Source: Bordetella parapertussis (GTDB lineage: Bacteria > Pseudomonadota > Gammaproteobacteria > Burkholderiales > Burkholderiaceae_A). From it: a stretch of 64,000 nucleotides of DNA. The notes beneath the pieces are model-generated. The model made no database searches, was not told where the DNA came from, and worked only from the letters and a program-made list of their open reading frames with translations. Location: contig CAMAXF010000002.1 of NCBI GenBank assembly GCA_945862305.1, positions 177,460-241,459 on the forward strand, in the 5' to 3' direction. How positions within the stretch are numbered: position 1 is the stretch's first letter; each line of letters opens with the position of its first letter. Of this stretch, positions 18,797 to 26,953 are shown piece by piece. A program made the position numbers and the translations under genes.

Positions 18797-19495
18797 ATGC
18801 TCGAGCCAAAGAAGAACCCCCTCATCGATGAGCCCCTCATTGCCACGTCGGCCAAGACCTTTGAGCGGGTTCGGCTGACTTACACGGTTCTCATCAGTCT
18901 GTCGGTGATCGCCCTGGTCGCCTGGCTTTGGCTACTCAGCTCCTTTGGCGAGAACATTTACGATGAAACCTGGTGGCGTCAGGCCATCTCCAAGCTCGCG
19001 AGCCAGCAGGTGGAATCGTCCATCTCCAGTGAGCAGTCCAGCCAGCTCAACGACCGCGTCAAGGAGGTCACCTCCGAGAACGCAGACATTCAGTCCAAGC
19101 TACAGAACCTCGAGCGCCTCATTCAGGCCACCCAGACCGATGTCTGGACACGAAAGTTTGTCGCCTGGCGGGCGCCGGGAAGCGACACCATTCAGTACGA
19201 GGTGCTCATCTCTAACCCTTACCCCAAGAGGAAGCCCGAGCCTGGTTCGAAAATCAAAATTCAAGTCAGGGGGCTCGACCGACTCGACCCCTCCCTGCCA
19301 GAGGCCGGCGTTCAGGAATCTGTTCAGCGTTTCAAGCTCTCCCAGCACAACATCAACGCCCCCGAGATTGCCGAGGCCATCAAAGGCCGCCTCACGTCCA
19401 CCATCTCACGGTATGCCGTGCTCATAGTTCTCCCGAACGACGACCCCATGCAGACGGAAGTCGTGATCATCCCCATCACAGAACGCCCCAACTGA
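18797..19495 (+). CDS. Uncharacterised membrane-anchored coiled-coil protein (possibly DUF6776-like)
   Basis: A 232-residue protein with one membrane segment (residues ~28-50, LTYTVLISLSVIALVAWLWL), then a coiled-coil stretch rich in Ser, Glu, Gln and Leu (~70-115), then a C-terminal mixed domain (~118-230) ending in beta-rich segments (YAVLIVLPNDDP, TEVVIIPITERPN). There is no catalytic motif. It sits 11 bases after the M23 gene and 15 bases before the bactofilin gene, so a role linking the cytoplasmic bactofilin polymer to the periplasmic endopeptidase is a reasonable inference. I recall a DUF6776 family in this context, but cannot confirm membership. Confidence 0.75.
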   Translation: MLEPKKNPLIDEPLIATSAKTFERVRLTYTVLISLSVIALVAWLWLLSSFGENIYDETWWRQAISKLASQQVESSISSEQSSQLNDRVKEVTSENADIQSKLQNLERLIQATQTDVWTRKFVAWRAPGSDTIQYEVLISNPYPKRKPEPGSKIKIQVRGLDRLDPSLPEAGVQESVQRFKLSQHNINAPEIAEAIKGRLTSTISRYAVLIVLPNDDPMQTEVVIIPITERPN

Positions 19496-19510
19496 GGCAC
19501 GGAGTCACCC

Positions 19511-19945
19511 ATGTTCTCCCGCTCAAGTCGCACTCCCATCCAGACCGAAACACTGGCCACGCTCATCGATGCAAGCGTCTCCATCACGGGAGAGGTTCGG
19601 TTTGAAAAGAGCGCCCGAATCGACGGCACGGTCACGGGCGATGTCACCGGTTCGAAAACCAAGGGCGGCACCCTCATCATCGGCGCCACCGCTGTCATCA
19701 AGGGCAATGTCTGCTGCCACAGCGTGGTGGTGCTTGGCCGCATCGAGGGCGACATCGACTCATCCCAGCTCGAAATTCGCTCCGGCGCCACCCTGCTTGG
19801 CGACATCTACTACGACGTGATCGAGATCCACCAGGGGTCGTCCATCAATGGCCGCATGGTGCGCCGTGAGGGTGCCGACCCGAAGGCGGCGGCCACTACT
19901 TCTCCGACTGAATCGACGACAAGAAGCGCGCCAACGCCGGGCTGA
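19511..19945 (+). CDS. Bactofilin (polymer-forming cytoskeletal protein)
   Basis: A 144-residue protein with a central right-handed beta-helix core (residues ~18-120): repeated short strands with Gly turns, such as DASVSITGEVRFEKSARIDG, VTGDVTGSKTKGG, and VVLGRIEGDIDSSQLEI. Bactofilins self-assemble without nucleotide on the inner face of the membrane and localise peptidoglycan enzymes. The disordered C-terminal tail (PKAAATTSPTESTTRSAPTP) is typical. A good GGAG lies seven bases before the ATG. It is the last gene of the M23 operon and overlaps the convergent parA gene by 50 bases. Confidence 0.92.
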   Translation: MFSRSSRTPIQTETLATLIDASVSITGEVRFEKSARIDGTVTGDVTGSKTKGGTLIIGATAVIKGNVCCHSVVVLGRIEGDIDSSQLEIRSGATLLGDIYYDVIEIHQGSSINGRMVRREGADPKAAATTSPTESTTRSAPTPG

Positions 19946-20855
19946 GCGGCGGCTGGGGCTTGCCCACCGGCGCACGGGGAGACCCAGGCGACGTTTGATT
20001 GTTGGTCCTGGGCGCTGCTGCAGCGCCCACCGATTGGGCTTGGTCGTTCCGCAGGTTGGTGCCTGGCACAGAAGGCTGGGCTGCGGGGCCAGCCCGCTGC
20101 GTGAGGTGCTTCGACAACACACTGTTGTAACTGCTGAGCGGCTTTTGCACCGGCCTCACCAGGCCACCAAGTGTCTTGCGCTGCTGATGAATTTCGTCGG
20201 CCCGGCGAATGCCATCGGCAAACTTCAGGAAGTTGTCCCGCACAGACCCCTCCAGGAAAATCATGAAATTCTTACGGAAGAGGTCTCGGATCAAGGCGTC
20301 GTCAAACATGGGGGGCGCCAGCATGAAGGGAACGTTAAACCGTGCCTGACCAAATGCATGGTCGAGCACCTGCTCCGATTTGATGCGAGAGGGGCAAATG
20401 ACCAGGGTGGGCACCGCATTGAGTTGGCGATTCTTCTGGTCGAAGACCCAGCCATTGCGCTCCACAAAGCCCGTGGTCGCTGCGAGTTCAATCTCTGAGA
20501 CACCAGATGGCACCAAGACCAGGTCGAACCCCAACAGAAACTCGGGGTCGGTGTGGGCTGTCCAGGTGAGGTCTGCGATCACCACATCATGACTCTCGGT
20601 GGCCCGTCGAAGCAGGGTGCGAGCGGTGAGGAGCCAGCGGCGTCCGCCGGCCTCATCAATCGGGTGATGCTGTGTGGTGACCCCGATTTCTTTTGCGTCC
20701 GACAACCAGGTGCTTGACGACCCGTGTGGGTCATAATCAAGCAGAATGGTGCTGCGGCTCTGAATGACTTGAAACCAGGCCGCGAGATTGACAGAGATGG
20801 TGCTCTTGCCCACACCACCTTTCTGACTCACGACGATGATCTTGGTTGCAGCCAT
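19896..20855 (-). CDS. Orphan ParA/MinD-family ATPase
   Basis: A 319-residue protein with the deviant Walker A motif KGGVGKSTISVNLA at residues 12-25, a switch segment LLDYDPHGSSSTW, and VVIADLTWTA, in which the usual Asp-x-Pro is altered. The last ~80 residues are a Pro/Ala/Ser/Gln-rich disordered tail. There is no parB, parS or minC/E neighbour, so chromosome partition or MinD function is not supported. It may belong to the ParA-like ATPases that position other cargo (chemoreceptors, secretion or cellulose-synthesis machinery). GGAG lies before the ATG at 20855. It is convergent with the bactofilin operon and divergent from pepN. Confidence 0.85.
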   Translation of the reverse strand: MAATKIIVVSQKGGVGKSTISVNLAAWFQVIQSRSTILLDYDPHGSSSTWLSDAKEIGVTTQHHPIDEAGGRRWLLTARTLLRRATESHDVVIADLTWTAHTDPEFLLGFDLVLVPSGVSEIELAATTGFVERNGWVFDQKNRQLNAVPTLVICPSRIKSEQVLDHAFGQARFNVPFMLAPPMFDDALIRDLFRKNFMIFLEGSVRDNFLKFADGIRRADEIHQQRKTLGGLVRPVQKPLSSYNSVLSKHLTQRAGPAAQPSVPGTNLRNDQAQSVGAAAAPRTNNQTSPGSPRAPVGKPQPPLSPALARFLSSIQSEK

Positions 20856-20931
20856 GCGCTCCGAAGCAAAAAATGTATTTGAAATCAGGGTTTAGAGTAG
20901 GTTTTTATACTGAATACTTAAAAAAAGCAAG

Positions 20932-23613
20932 ATGCGAGAAAGCCTTCAATCCCCGACCACGTTCCGCCGAGAAGATTACACGCCCGCGTCACACGCCATC
21001 ACGGCCGTTGAATTGACGTTTCGGCTGCACCTGGATGTCACGAAGGTGCGGGCCGACATCCAGTTCAACTCCAACAGCGGTAAGCCCGAAGACCTCATCC
21101 TCGCAGGCGACGGGCTCGACTTCCAGGCCGCATGGCTCGATGGTGAGCCACTGCTGGCCGGCGACATCGACGTGGGCCCCAACCACTTCAAATGCCCCCA
21201 ATTAAAGGCGGGCACTCTCTCCATCGAGACACTCGTCTATCCGAATCGGAATACCGAGCTCATGGGCCTGTATGCGAGTCAGTCGGGGCTCTACACACAG
21301 TGTGAGTCCGAGGGTTTTCGGCGAATCACTTATTTTCTCGATCGGCCAGATGTGCTCAGCATCTACACGGTGGTGCTCGAGGCACCGGTCGACCTCTTCC
21401 CCACCCTGCTGTCAAACGGAAACCTGGTGGAGGAGACCTGCCACAACGGCATTCGGCGTTGCGTCTGGCAAGACCCCTTCCCCAAGCCAAGCTACTTGTT
21501 TGCGCTGGTCGCTGCCAACCTACAGTCCATCGACACCAAGGTGATGAGCCAGAGCGGTCAACCCAAACTGCTCCAGGTCTACACCCAGGCGGCAGACCTC
21601 TCACGGGCCAACTTTGCACTCGAGAGCCTGCGGCGAGCCATGCAGTGGGATGAAAGGCGCTTTGGCCTCGAGCTCGACCTCGAGCGGTTCATGATCGTGG
21701 CCGTGCCCGACTTCAACTCTGGAGCCATGGAGAACAAGGGCCTGAACCTCTTCAACACGAAGTACGTTCTGGCAGACCCCGACACCGCGACCGACCGAGA
21801 CTTCGAACTGGTCGAGGCTGTGATCGGGCACGAATACTTCCACAACTGGACTGGCAATCGCATCACCTGCCGCGACTGGTTTCAGCTCACCCTCAAGGAA
21901 GGTCTCACCGTCTTCCGAGACCAGGAATTCTCTGCGGACATGCTGGCCGATGGGCTCACGCCCGAGCAGGCCCTGAGCAGCCGAGCGGTCAAACGAATCG
22001 AGGACGTCCGGACCCTTCGTGCCCACCAGTTCCCCGAAGATGCAGGCCCCATGGCCCATCCCATTCGGCCGGCCCAATACCAGGAAATCCGAAACTTCTA
22101 CACGGCAACCGTCTACGAAAAGGGGGCCGAGGTCATCCGCATGCTGCAGACCATGCTCGGACGTGCGGGCTTTGAAAAGGGCATGTGCCTCTACATCGAG
22201 CGGCACGACGGACGAGCGGCCACCTGCGAAGACTTTGTCTCATCCATCCTGGATGCCAACGACCGGCAGGACTGGTTCGAGCCCTTCATGCGCTGGTACG
22301 ACACCCTGGGAACCCCCCGGATTCAGGTCGAGGAGCGCTGGAACCCAGAGACTGCCGAATTAATGCTGCGCATTCGGCAACGCATCGATGCCCGATCCCA
22401 CCAACAGGCCCCATTGATCATGCCCATTGGCTTTGGGCTGTTGTCGGCCCAGAGGCCGGGCACTGCTGTGGCGGGGGTGCCAGCCGTGCTGATCCTCGAC
22501 GACCTCGAAAAAGACTTCTGCTTTCACATTCCGTCTGAGAAAGGTGGTCAGAAGCCCTGGCTCTCCTTGCTTCGAGATTTCTCTGCGCCCGTCGTTCTGG
22601 AGAGAGACTTCGATGCAGAGGCCATTGCCCACGCCGTTCAGCACGAGTCCGATCCATTCAACCGCTGGGATGCCTGTCAGCAGCTCATGATGGCCAGCCT
22701 GCTGCCGTCGCCGCTCGTGGAGATCGACGCAGTGGCCGACGTGCTGCAGACCGTGCTCGAGCACCCCGATCTGTCCGACGCCTTCAAGGCCCTGGCCCTC
22801 AGCATTCCCAGCGATGCCGTGGTGGCGGAGGCCTGGGCGCAGATGCATGCACCGGTCGACCCCAGCCTCATTCGCTCGCGCTCGCTTGCGCTTCAGGCCT
22901 GCCTGGCGACGTCCTGGGCCCCCGTCTGGAAGTCCTTGGACGACCTGCTCGATGACCCCGCTGCACAGGAGTCCTATCAGCCCGATGCCCTGGGTGCCGG
23001 CCAACGCAGCCTGCGCCATCTGGCTCAGGCCATGGCCTGCCTTCATGGGCCCCAGCCGGCGCGATCCGATCGCCTGCTCCGGCGCTTCCATCAGGCGAGC
23101 AACATGACCAGTCGAATGGCTGCACTCACCGCCCTCATCAGCCTTGGCGGGCCGCAGGCCGACGAGGCCTTGGAGGCCTTCGCCACCCGTTATCAGTCCA
23201 ATGCCCTGGTGCTCGACAAGTGGTTTACCGTTCAGGTGTCCACGCCGCGCATGGCCGATCCCCAGGCCCATGAGGTCCTTGGCCGTGTGCAGGCGCTCCT
23301 GCAAAGCGACCGATTCGACCGTGCCAATCCGAATCGGGTGCGTGCACTCTTGGGTGCGTTCTTCATGCAGAGCCTGGCAGGCCTTCACCGGCCTGATGGC
23401 CAGGGCTATGCCCTTTGGGCTGATGAACTGGCCAAGCTCGACCGCCTCAATGCGCAACTGACCTCTCGACTGGCCCGCTCGCTCGACCGCTGGCGCGTCT
23501 TTGAACCCAAACGCCGTGCCCAGATGCAGGCCGCCATCGAGCGTCTTTACGCGACGCCGGGCCTATCTCCAGACACCGCAGAGGTCTGCCAGCGCTTCTT
23601 AGAGTCGGAGTAA
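20932..23613 (+). CDS. pepN: Aminopeptidase N (M1 metallopeptidase)
   Basis: An 893-residue cytoplasmic aminopeptidase that removes N-terminal residues from peptides. The exopeptidase motif GAMENKGLNLFN (near residues 264-275) and the zinc site HEYFHNW with the downstream glutamate in LKEGLTVFRDQEFS are intact. The length and C-terminal helical domain match E. coli PepN (870 residues). The ATG at 20932 is preceded by an AT-rich 76-base region shared with parA, the most AT-rich spot seen in the window. The 3' end overlaps the convergent ackA by 15 bases. Confidence 0.97.
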   Translation: MRESLQSPTTFRREDYTPASHAITAVELTFRLHLDVTKVRADIQFNSNSGKPEDLILAGDGLDFQAAWLDGEPLLAGDIDVGPNHFKCPQLKAGTLSIETLVYPNRNTELMGLYASQSGLYTQCESEGFRRITYFLDRPDVLSIYTVVLEAPVDLFPTLLSNGNLVEETCHNGIRRCVWQDPFPKPSYLFALVAANLQSIDTKVMSQSGQPKLLQVYTQAADLSRANFALESLRRAMQWDERRFGLELDLERFMIVAVPDFNSGAMENKGLNLFNTKYVLADPDTATDRDFELVEAVIGHEYFHNWTGNRITCRDWFQLTLKEGLTVFRDQEFSADMLADGLTPEQALSSRAVKRIEDVRTLRAHQFPEDAGPMAHPIRPAQYQEIRNFYTATVYEKGAEVIRMLQTMLGRAGFEKGMCLYIERHDGRAATCEDFVSSILDANDRQDWFEPFMRWYDTLGTPRIQVEERWNPETAELMLRIRQRIDARSHQQAPLIMPIGFGLLSAQRPGTAVAGVPAVLILDDLEKDFCFHIPSEKGGQKPWLSLLRDFSAPVVLERDFDAEAIAHAVQHESDPFNRWDACQQLMMASLLPSPLVEIDAVADVLQTVLEHPDLSDAFKALALSIPSDAVVAEAWAQMHAPVDPSLIRSRSLALQACLATSWAPVWKSLDDLLDDPAAQESYQPDALGAGQRSLRHLAQAMACLHGPQPARSDRLLRRFHQASNMTSRMAALTALISLGGPQADEALEAFATRYQSNALVLDKWFTVQVSTPRMADPQAHEVLGRVQALLQSDRFDRANPNRVRALLGAFFMQSLAGLHRPDGQGYALWADELAKLDRLNAQLTSRLARSLDRWRVFEPKRRAQMQAAIERLYATPGLSPDTAEVCQRFLESE

Positions 23614-24696
23614 ATCGGCTGCCTGCTGGGCAGCCACGCGTCCTTCATCGGTCTGAATGACCCAGACCTCGGCATTTGAGCCCTCGGTGTGAATCGGGCC
23701 TGAGCCCTCAAGTGCTGAGTGTCGATGTGCATCCATGTCCACGCCCAGATGCGCAAGTCGAGCACACACGTTCTCGCGAAGGGCGGCATCGTGCTCTCCA
23801 ATGCCACCCGTGAAGACCAGGGCATCCAGGCCACCCATGACCGCTGTAAGACCACCAATTTCACGCACCACGCGATGCTCAAAGAGTTCGATCGCCTCGC
23901 GGGCATGGGGGTTGTCAGACGCACGCAGGCTGCGCATGTCAGAAGATACGCCCGAGACGCCCAGCAGCCCAGACTCCCGATAGAGCATCTGCTCCAGGCG
24001 GTCGACATCCCAGCCCTCTCTCAGCAGGGCCAGGAGAACACCCGCATCCAATGCGCCTGATCGGGTGCCCATCATCAGGCCATCGAGGGCTGAGAAGCCC
24101 ATGGTGGTGGCCACACTGCGGCCGTCAACCATGGCACAGAGGCTCGCTCCATTGCCCAGATGGGCCATGACCACTCGGCCATTGGCCTTCGCGGAGCGCA
24201 CCCTCAGTTCCGTGCGCAAGAAATCATACGAAAGCCCATGAAAGCCAAACCGTCGAATGCCCCGATCGTGCAGGGCTCTCGGAATGGCGAAGCGGCGCTC
24301 CTCGGGCCAGAGGCTCGCATGAAAGGCTGTGTCGAAGCAGGCCACCTGCGGCGTGTCGGGGAAGGCAGCCATGCAGGCCCTCGCACCCCGAATGTTGTGG
24401 GGCTGATGCAACGGTGCAAGGTCTGAAAAGGTTTCCAGGGTGGAGAGGACAGACGCATCGAGCAGCACAGGGCCATCGAAGACCCCACCGCCGTGCACCA
24501 CCCGGTGGGCCATGACTCGAATGGGCCTGCCACCAAGCCGCTGCTGTAGGTCTTGTGCAAGTCGCCCAAGTGCGGCATCGAGCGCATCCAAGCCGTCCAC
24601 CAGGCCCTTGGAATGGGCCATGCCCACCTGTCCATCTTGAAGGTCATAGGCCGCGTACTTGAGGGTCGACGAGCCGATGTTGACAGCAAGGATCAC
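23599..24696 (-). CDS. ackA: Acetate kinase (acetate/propionate/butyrate kinase family)
   Basis: A 365-residue kinase that interconverts acyl phosphate plus ADP with the acid plus ATP. Diagnostic segments are VNIGSSTLKYA at the N-terminus, VMAHRVVHGGG, CFDTAFHASL, RRFGFHGLSY, AHLGNGASLCA and VFTGGIGEHDA. It is shorter than E. coli AckA (400). It overlaps the upstream MaoC-Pta gene by 4 bases (ATGA), so the acyl-phosphate step is directly coupled to the phosphotransacylase: acyl-CoA to acyl-phosphate to acid plus ATP. It is the last gene of the fabI / MaoC-Pta / ackA operon. Confidence 0.93.
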   Translation of the reverse strand: MILAVNIGSSTLKYAAYDLQDGQVGMAHSKGLVDGLDALDAALGRLAQDLQQRLGGRPIRVMAHRVVHGGGVFDGPVLLDASVLSTLETFSDLAPLHQPHNIRGARACMAAFPDTPQVACFDTAFHASLWPEERRFAIPRALHDRGIRRFGFHGLSYDFLRTELRVRSAKANGRVVMAHLGNGASLCAMVDGRSVATTMGFSALDGLMMGTRSGALDAGVLLALLREGWDVDRLEQMLYRESGLLGVSGVSSDMRSLRASDNPHAREAIELFEHRVVREIGGLTAVMGGLDALVFTGGIGEHDAALRENVCARLAHLGVDMDAHRHSALEGSGPIHTEGSNAEVWVIQTDEGRVAAQQAADLLRL

Positions 24697-26090
24697 GGGC
24701 GTTGCGCGCGGTAGGCGTGGGCGACAATCTGGGCCAAGAGGGCAGAGGCCATGCGGGTCTGGGCCGTGTCAGCCCGGCTTGTGAGTGCGATGGGCACGCG
24801 GGCGCCCAGCACAATGCCACTGCCCGATGCGCCTGCCAAATACTCCAACTGCTTGGCCAGCATGTTGCCCGACTCCAAGTCGGGCACCAGAAGGATGTCG
24901 CTGTCTCCAGCCACCGACGACGATATGCCCTTGATGCGCACGGCCTCTGGCGAAATGGCATTGTCAAAGGCCAATGGGCCGTCCATGAGAGCGCCAGTGA
25001 TTTGCCCGCGGTCGAGCATCTTGCAGAGCGCAGCCGCGTCGATCGTGGAGCGAATGTCTGGATTGATGGTCTCCACCGTCGAGAGAATCGCCACCTTGGG
25101 GCAGGGATTCCCGAGCATGCGGGCCAGTTCAATGGCGTTCTGCGCAATGTCCGCCTTTTGCATGAGCGTGGGCTCAATGTTGAGGGCGGCATCGGTGATG
25201 AACAGCGGCTTGGCGTAGAGGGGCACATCAAACCGAAAGACATGGCTCATGCGCCGTTTGGTGCGCAGGCTGTGCTTCTCCAGCACCGCACGAATGAGCT
25301 CATCGGTGTGGAGACTGCCCTTCATCAGCGCCTCCACCTCACCAAAGTCAGCCATGGCGGCTGCGCGGTCGGCCGCCGCATGACTATGCAGGGCCGACTC
25401 CACGGCGTAGCCCGAGAGGTCGATTCCAATCTCCTCGGCCAGGCTTCGAAGCCGGCGCTCTGGAGCAATAAAGACTGGATGAATCATGCCGGCCTCGGCC
25501 GCCAGAATGGCACCGCGCAGGGAACCCTCATCGCAGGGGTGCACCACTGCACACCGCACAGGCTCCATCCCCTTGGCCAGGCTTCGGAGGTCATCAAGCC
25601 GATCGGCCGGCTCGAGCATTCGAAACCGTGGCGCATCGGCCAATGGGCCAACATGCTTGGCCGTGGGGGCCAGCACCGAGGCCTCGCCGTCCAGCACGGT
25701 CTTGCCATGCTGGTTCACCACCCGGCAGGCCAACTGCACCGTGCCCTTCTCGTCATTCTTGGCCAGCACCTCCACAGAGGCCGTGACCGTGTCACCCACA
25801 AACACCGGCTTCATGAAACGGAAGGTCTGGCCCAGGTAGATGGTGCCTGGCCCTGGGAAGCGCGTTCCCAGAATGGTGGAGATGATCGAGCCCGTCCACA
25901 TGCCGTGGCCCACGACCTGCTTCATCACAGACTGGCTTGCAAAAACGGGGTCGAGGTGGGCCGGGTTGGTGTCTCCAGACACGGCCGCAAAGGCACGAAT
26001 GTCGTCTGCAGTGAGGGTTCGCGACAACGACACCTGCTGGCCCACCCGAATCTCTGCGTAGGTGGTGTTCTCGATCTGTTCTTTGGTCAT
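24693..26090 (-). CDS. Bifunctional MaoC-like enoyl-CoA hydratase / phosphate acetyl- or butyryltransferase
   Basis: A 465-residue fusion. Residues ~15-150 are a MaoC hot-dog domain with the hydratase motif FAAVSGDTNPAHLDP and GHGMWTGSII. Residues ~165-460 are a phosphate acyltransferase domain (AILAAEAGMIHPVFIAP; the C-terminal VLGARVPIALTSRAD). Such fusions are annotated in Burkholderiales next to ackA and a fabI paralogue. The Pta half would make acyl phosphate from acyl-CoA for AckA; the hydratase half acts on enoyl- or (R)-3-hydroxyacyl-CoA. The chain-length preference is unknown. It lies 7 bases after fabI. Confidence 0.92.
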   Translation of the reverse strand: MTKEQIENTTYAEIRVGQQVSLSRTLTADDIRAFAAVSGDTNPAHLDPVFASQSVMKQVVGHGMWTGSIISTILGTRFPGPGTIYLGQTFRFMKPVFVGDTVTASVEVLAKNDEKGTVQLACRVVNQHGKTVLDGEASVLAPTAKHVGPLADAPRFRMLEPADRLDDLRSLAKGMEPVRCAVVHPCDEGSLRGAILAAEAGMIHPVFIAPERRLRSLAEEIGIDLSGYAVESALHSHAAADRAAAMADFGEVEALMKGSLHTDELIRAVLEKHSLRTKRRMSHVFRFDVPLYAKPLFITDAALNIEPTLMQKADIAQNAIELARMLGNPCPKVAILSTVETINPDIRSTIDAAALCKMLDRGQITGALMDGPLAFDNAISPEAVRIKGISSSVAGDSDILLVPDLESGNMLAKQLEYLAGASGSGIVLGARVPIALTSRADTAQTRMASALLAQIVAHAYRAQRP

Positions 26091-26097
26091 GTTGTTC

Positions 26098-26868
26098 TCA
26101 GGCCATCATGTTGTAGCCGGCGTCGACATAGATGGTCTGGCCGGTCATGCCCGATGAGGCTGGGCTGCAAAGGAAGGTTGTGAGTGCTGAAATTTCTTCG
26201 AGGGTCACCAGGCGTCCGAGCGGGCTCTTCTGTGCAGCCTCGACCATGAGCTTGTCGAAATCTTGCAGGCCCGAGGCAGCCCTTGTGGGAACCGGCCCCG
26301 GCGAGATGGCATGCACACGAATCCCCTGGCCGCCCAACTCGAAGGCCATGTATCGCACCATCGACTCGAGTGCCGCCTTGACCGGGCCCATCAGTCCGTA
26401 ATTGGGAACCACCTCGTCTGCGCCGTGATAAGTCATGGTGATCAGACTGCCACCCGTCGACATGTGCGGCGCCACGAGCCGGCCCAGTTCGGCAAAGGAG
26501 TGGCAGGAGATGCTCATGGCCTTCTCAAAGCCTTCGCGAGACGTATCGGTGACACGGCCATGCAGGTCTTCCAGTGGCGCCCAGGCGATGGAGTGCACCA
26601 CAAAATCCAGGCCACCCAAGTGGCCAACCGCTTGCGCCACGGTGGCCTCCAGGCTGCCGTCCTCGGCCACATTGCAGGTCAGCAGGGGCACTCCAAGGGG
26701 CTCTGTGACGGGACTGGCAAACGACTTGGCCTTTTCATTCAGGCAGGTGGCCACCAGCCGAGCACCTTGCGCATGCAGGCCACGGACGGCCGCTGCCGCA
26801 ATGCTGTGTTCATTGGCCACGCCCACCACCAGGCCCCTGAGGCCAGTGAGGTCACAGAATTTAGACAT
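26098..26868 (-). CDS. fabI: Enoyl-ACP reductase FabI (SDR fold)
   Basis: A 256-residue NAD(P)H-dependent enoyl reductase. The nucleotide site GVANEHSIAAA (residues 16-26) and the Tyr-x6-Lys pair (Tyr157, Lys164; YGLMGPVK), with Tyr147 ahead of it, match the FabI positions 146/156/163 of E. coli. Residue 95 region HSIAWAP also fits FabI. Because it heads an operon with MaoC-Pta and acetate kinase rather than a fab cluster, it may be an auxiliary copy acting in acyl-CoA metabolism; whether another FabI exists cannot be seen here. The start ATG at 26868 follows GGGAGT (10 to 5 bases upstream). Confidence 0.92.
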   Translation of the reverse strand: MSKFCDLTGLRGLVVGVANEHSIAAAAVRGLHAQGARLVATCLNEKAKSFASPVTEPLGVPLLTCNVAEDGSLEATVAQAVGHLGGLDFVVHSIAWAPLEDLHGRVTDTSREGFEKAMSISCHSFAELGRLVAPHMSTGGSLITMTYHGADEVVPNYGLMGPVKAALESMVRYMAFELGGQGIRVHAISPGPVPTRAASGLQDFDKLMVEAAQKSPLGRLVTLEEISALTTFLCSPASSGMTGQTIYVDAGYNMMA

Positions 26869-26953
26869 ATCGACTCCCTGAAAAATCTTATTCGGCAGCG
26901 CCAGACCGACGCTGCAGACCGAAGATTACAGGCTGGAGGTTACAGGCGCAGGG

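Noticed and set aside
24702..26183. A 493-codon open frame on the plus strand
   Set aside because: Antisense to the MaoC-Pta fusion, which has full family motifs; the composition is that of a shadow frame.
26900..26950. Direct repeat TTACAGGC near the M20 gene end
   Set aside because: Two 8-base copies 13 bases apart without symmetry or flanking features; consistent with chance.
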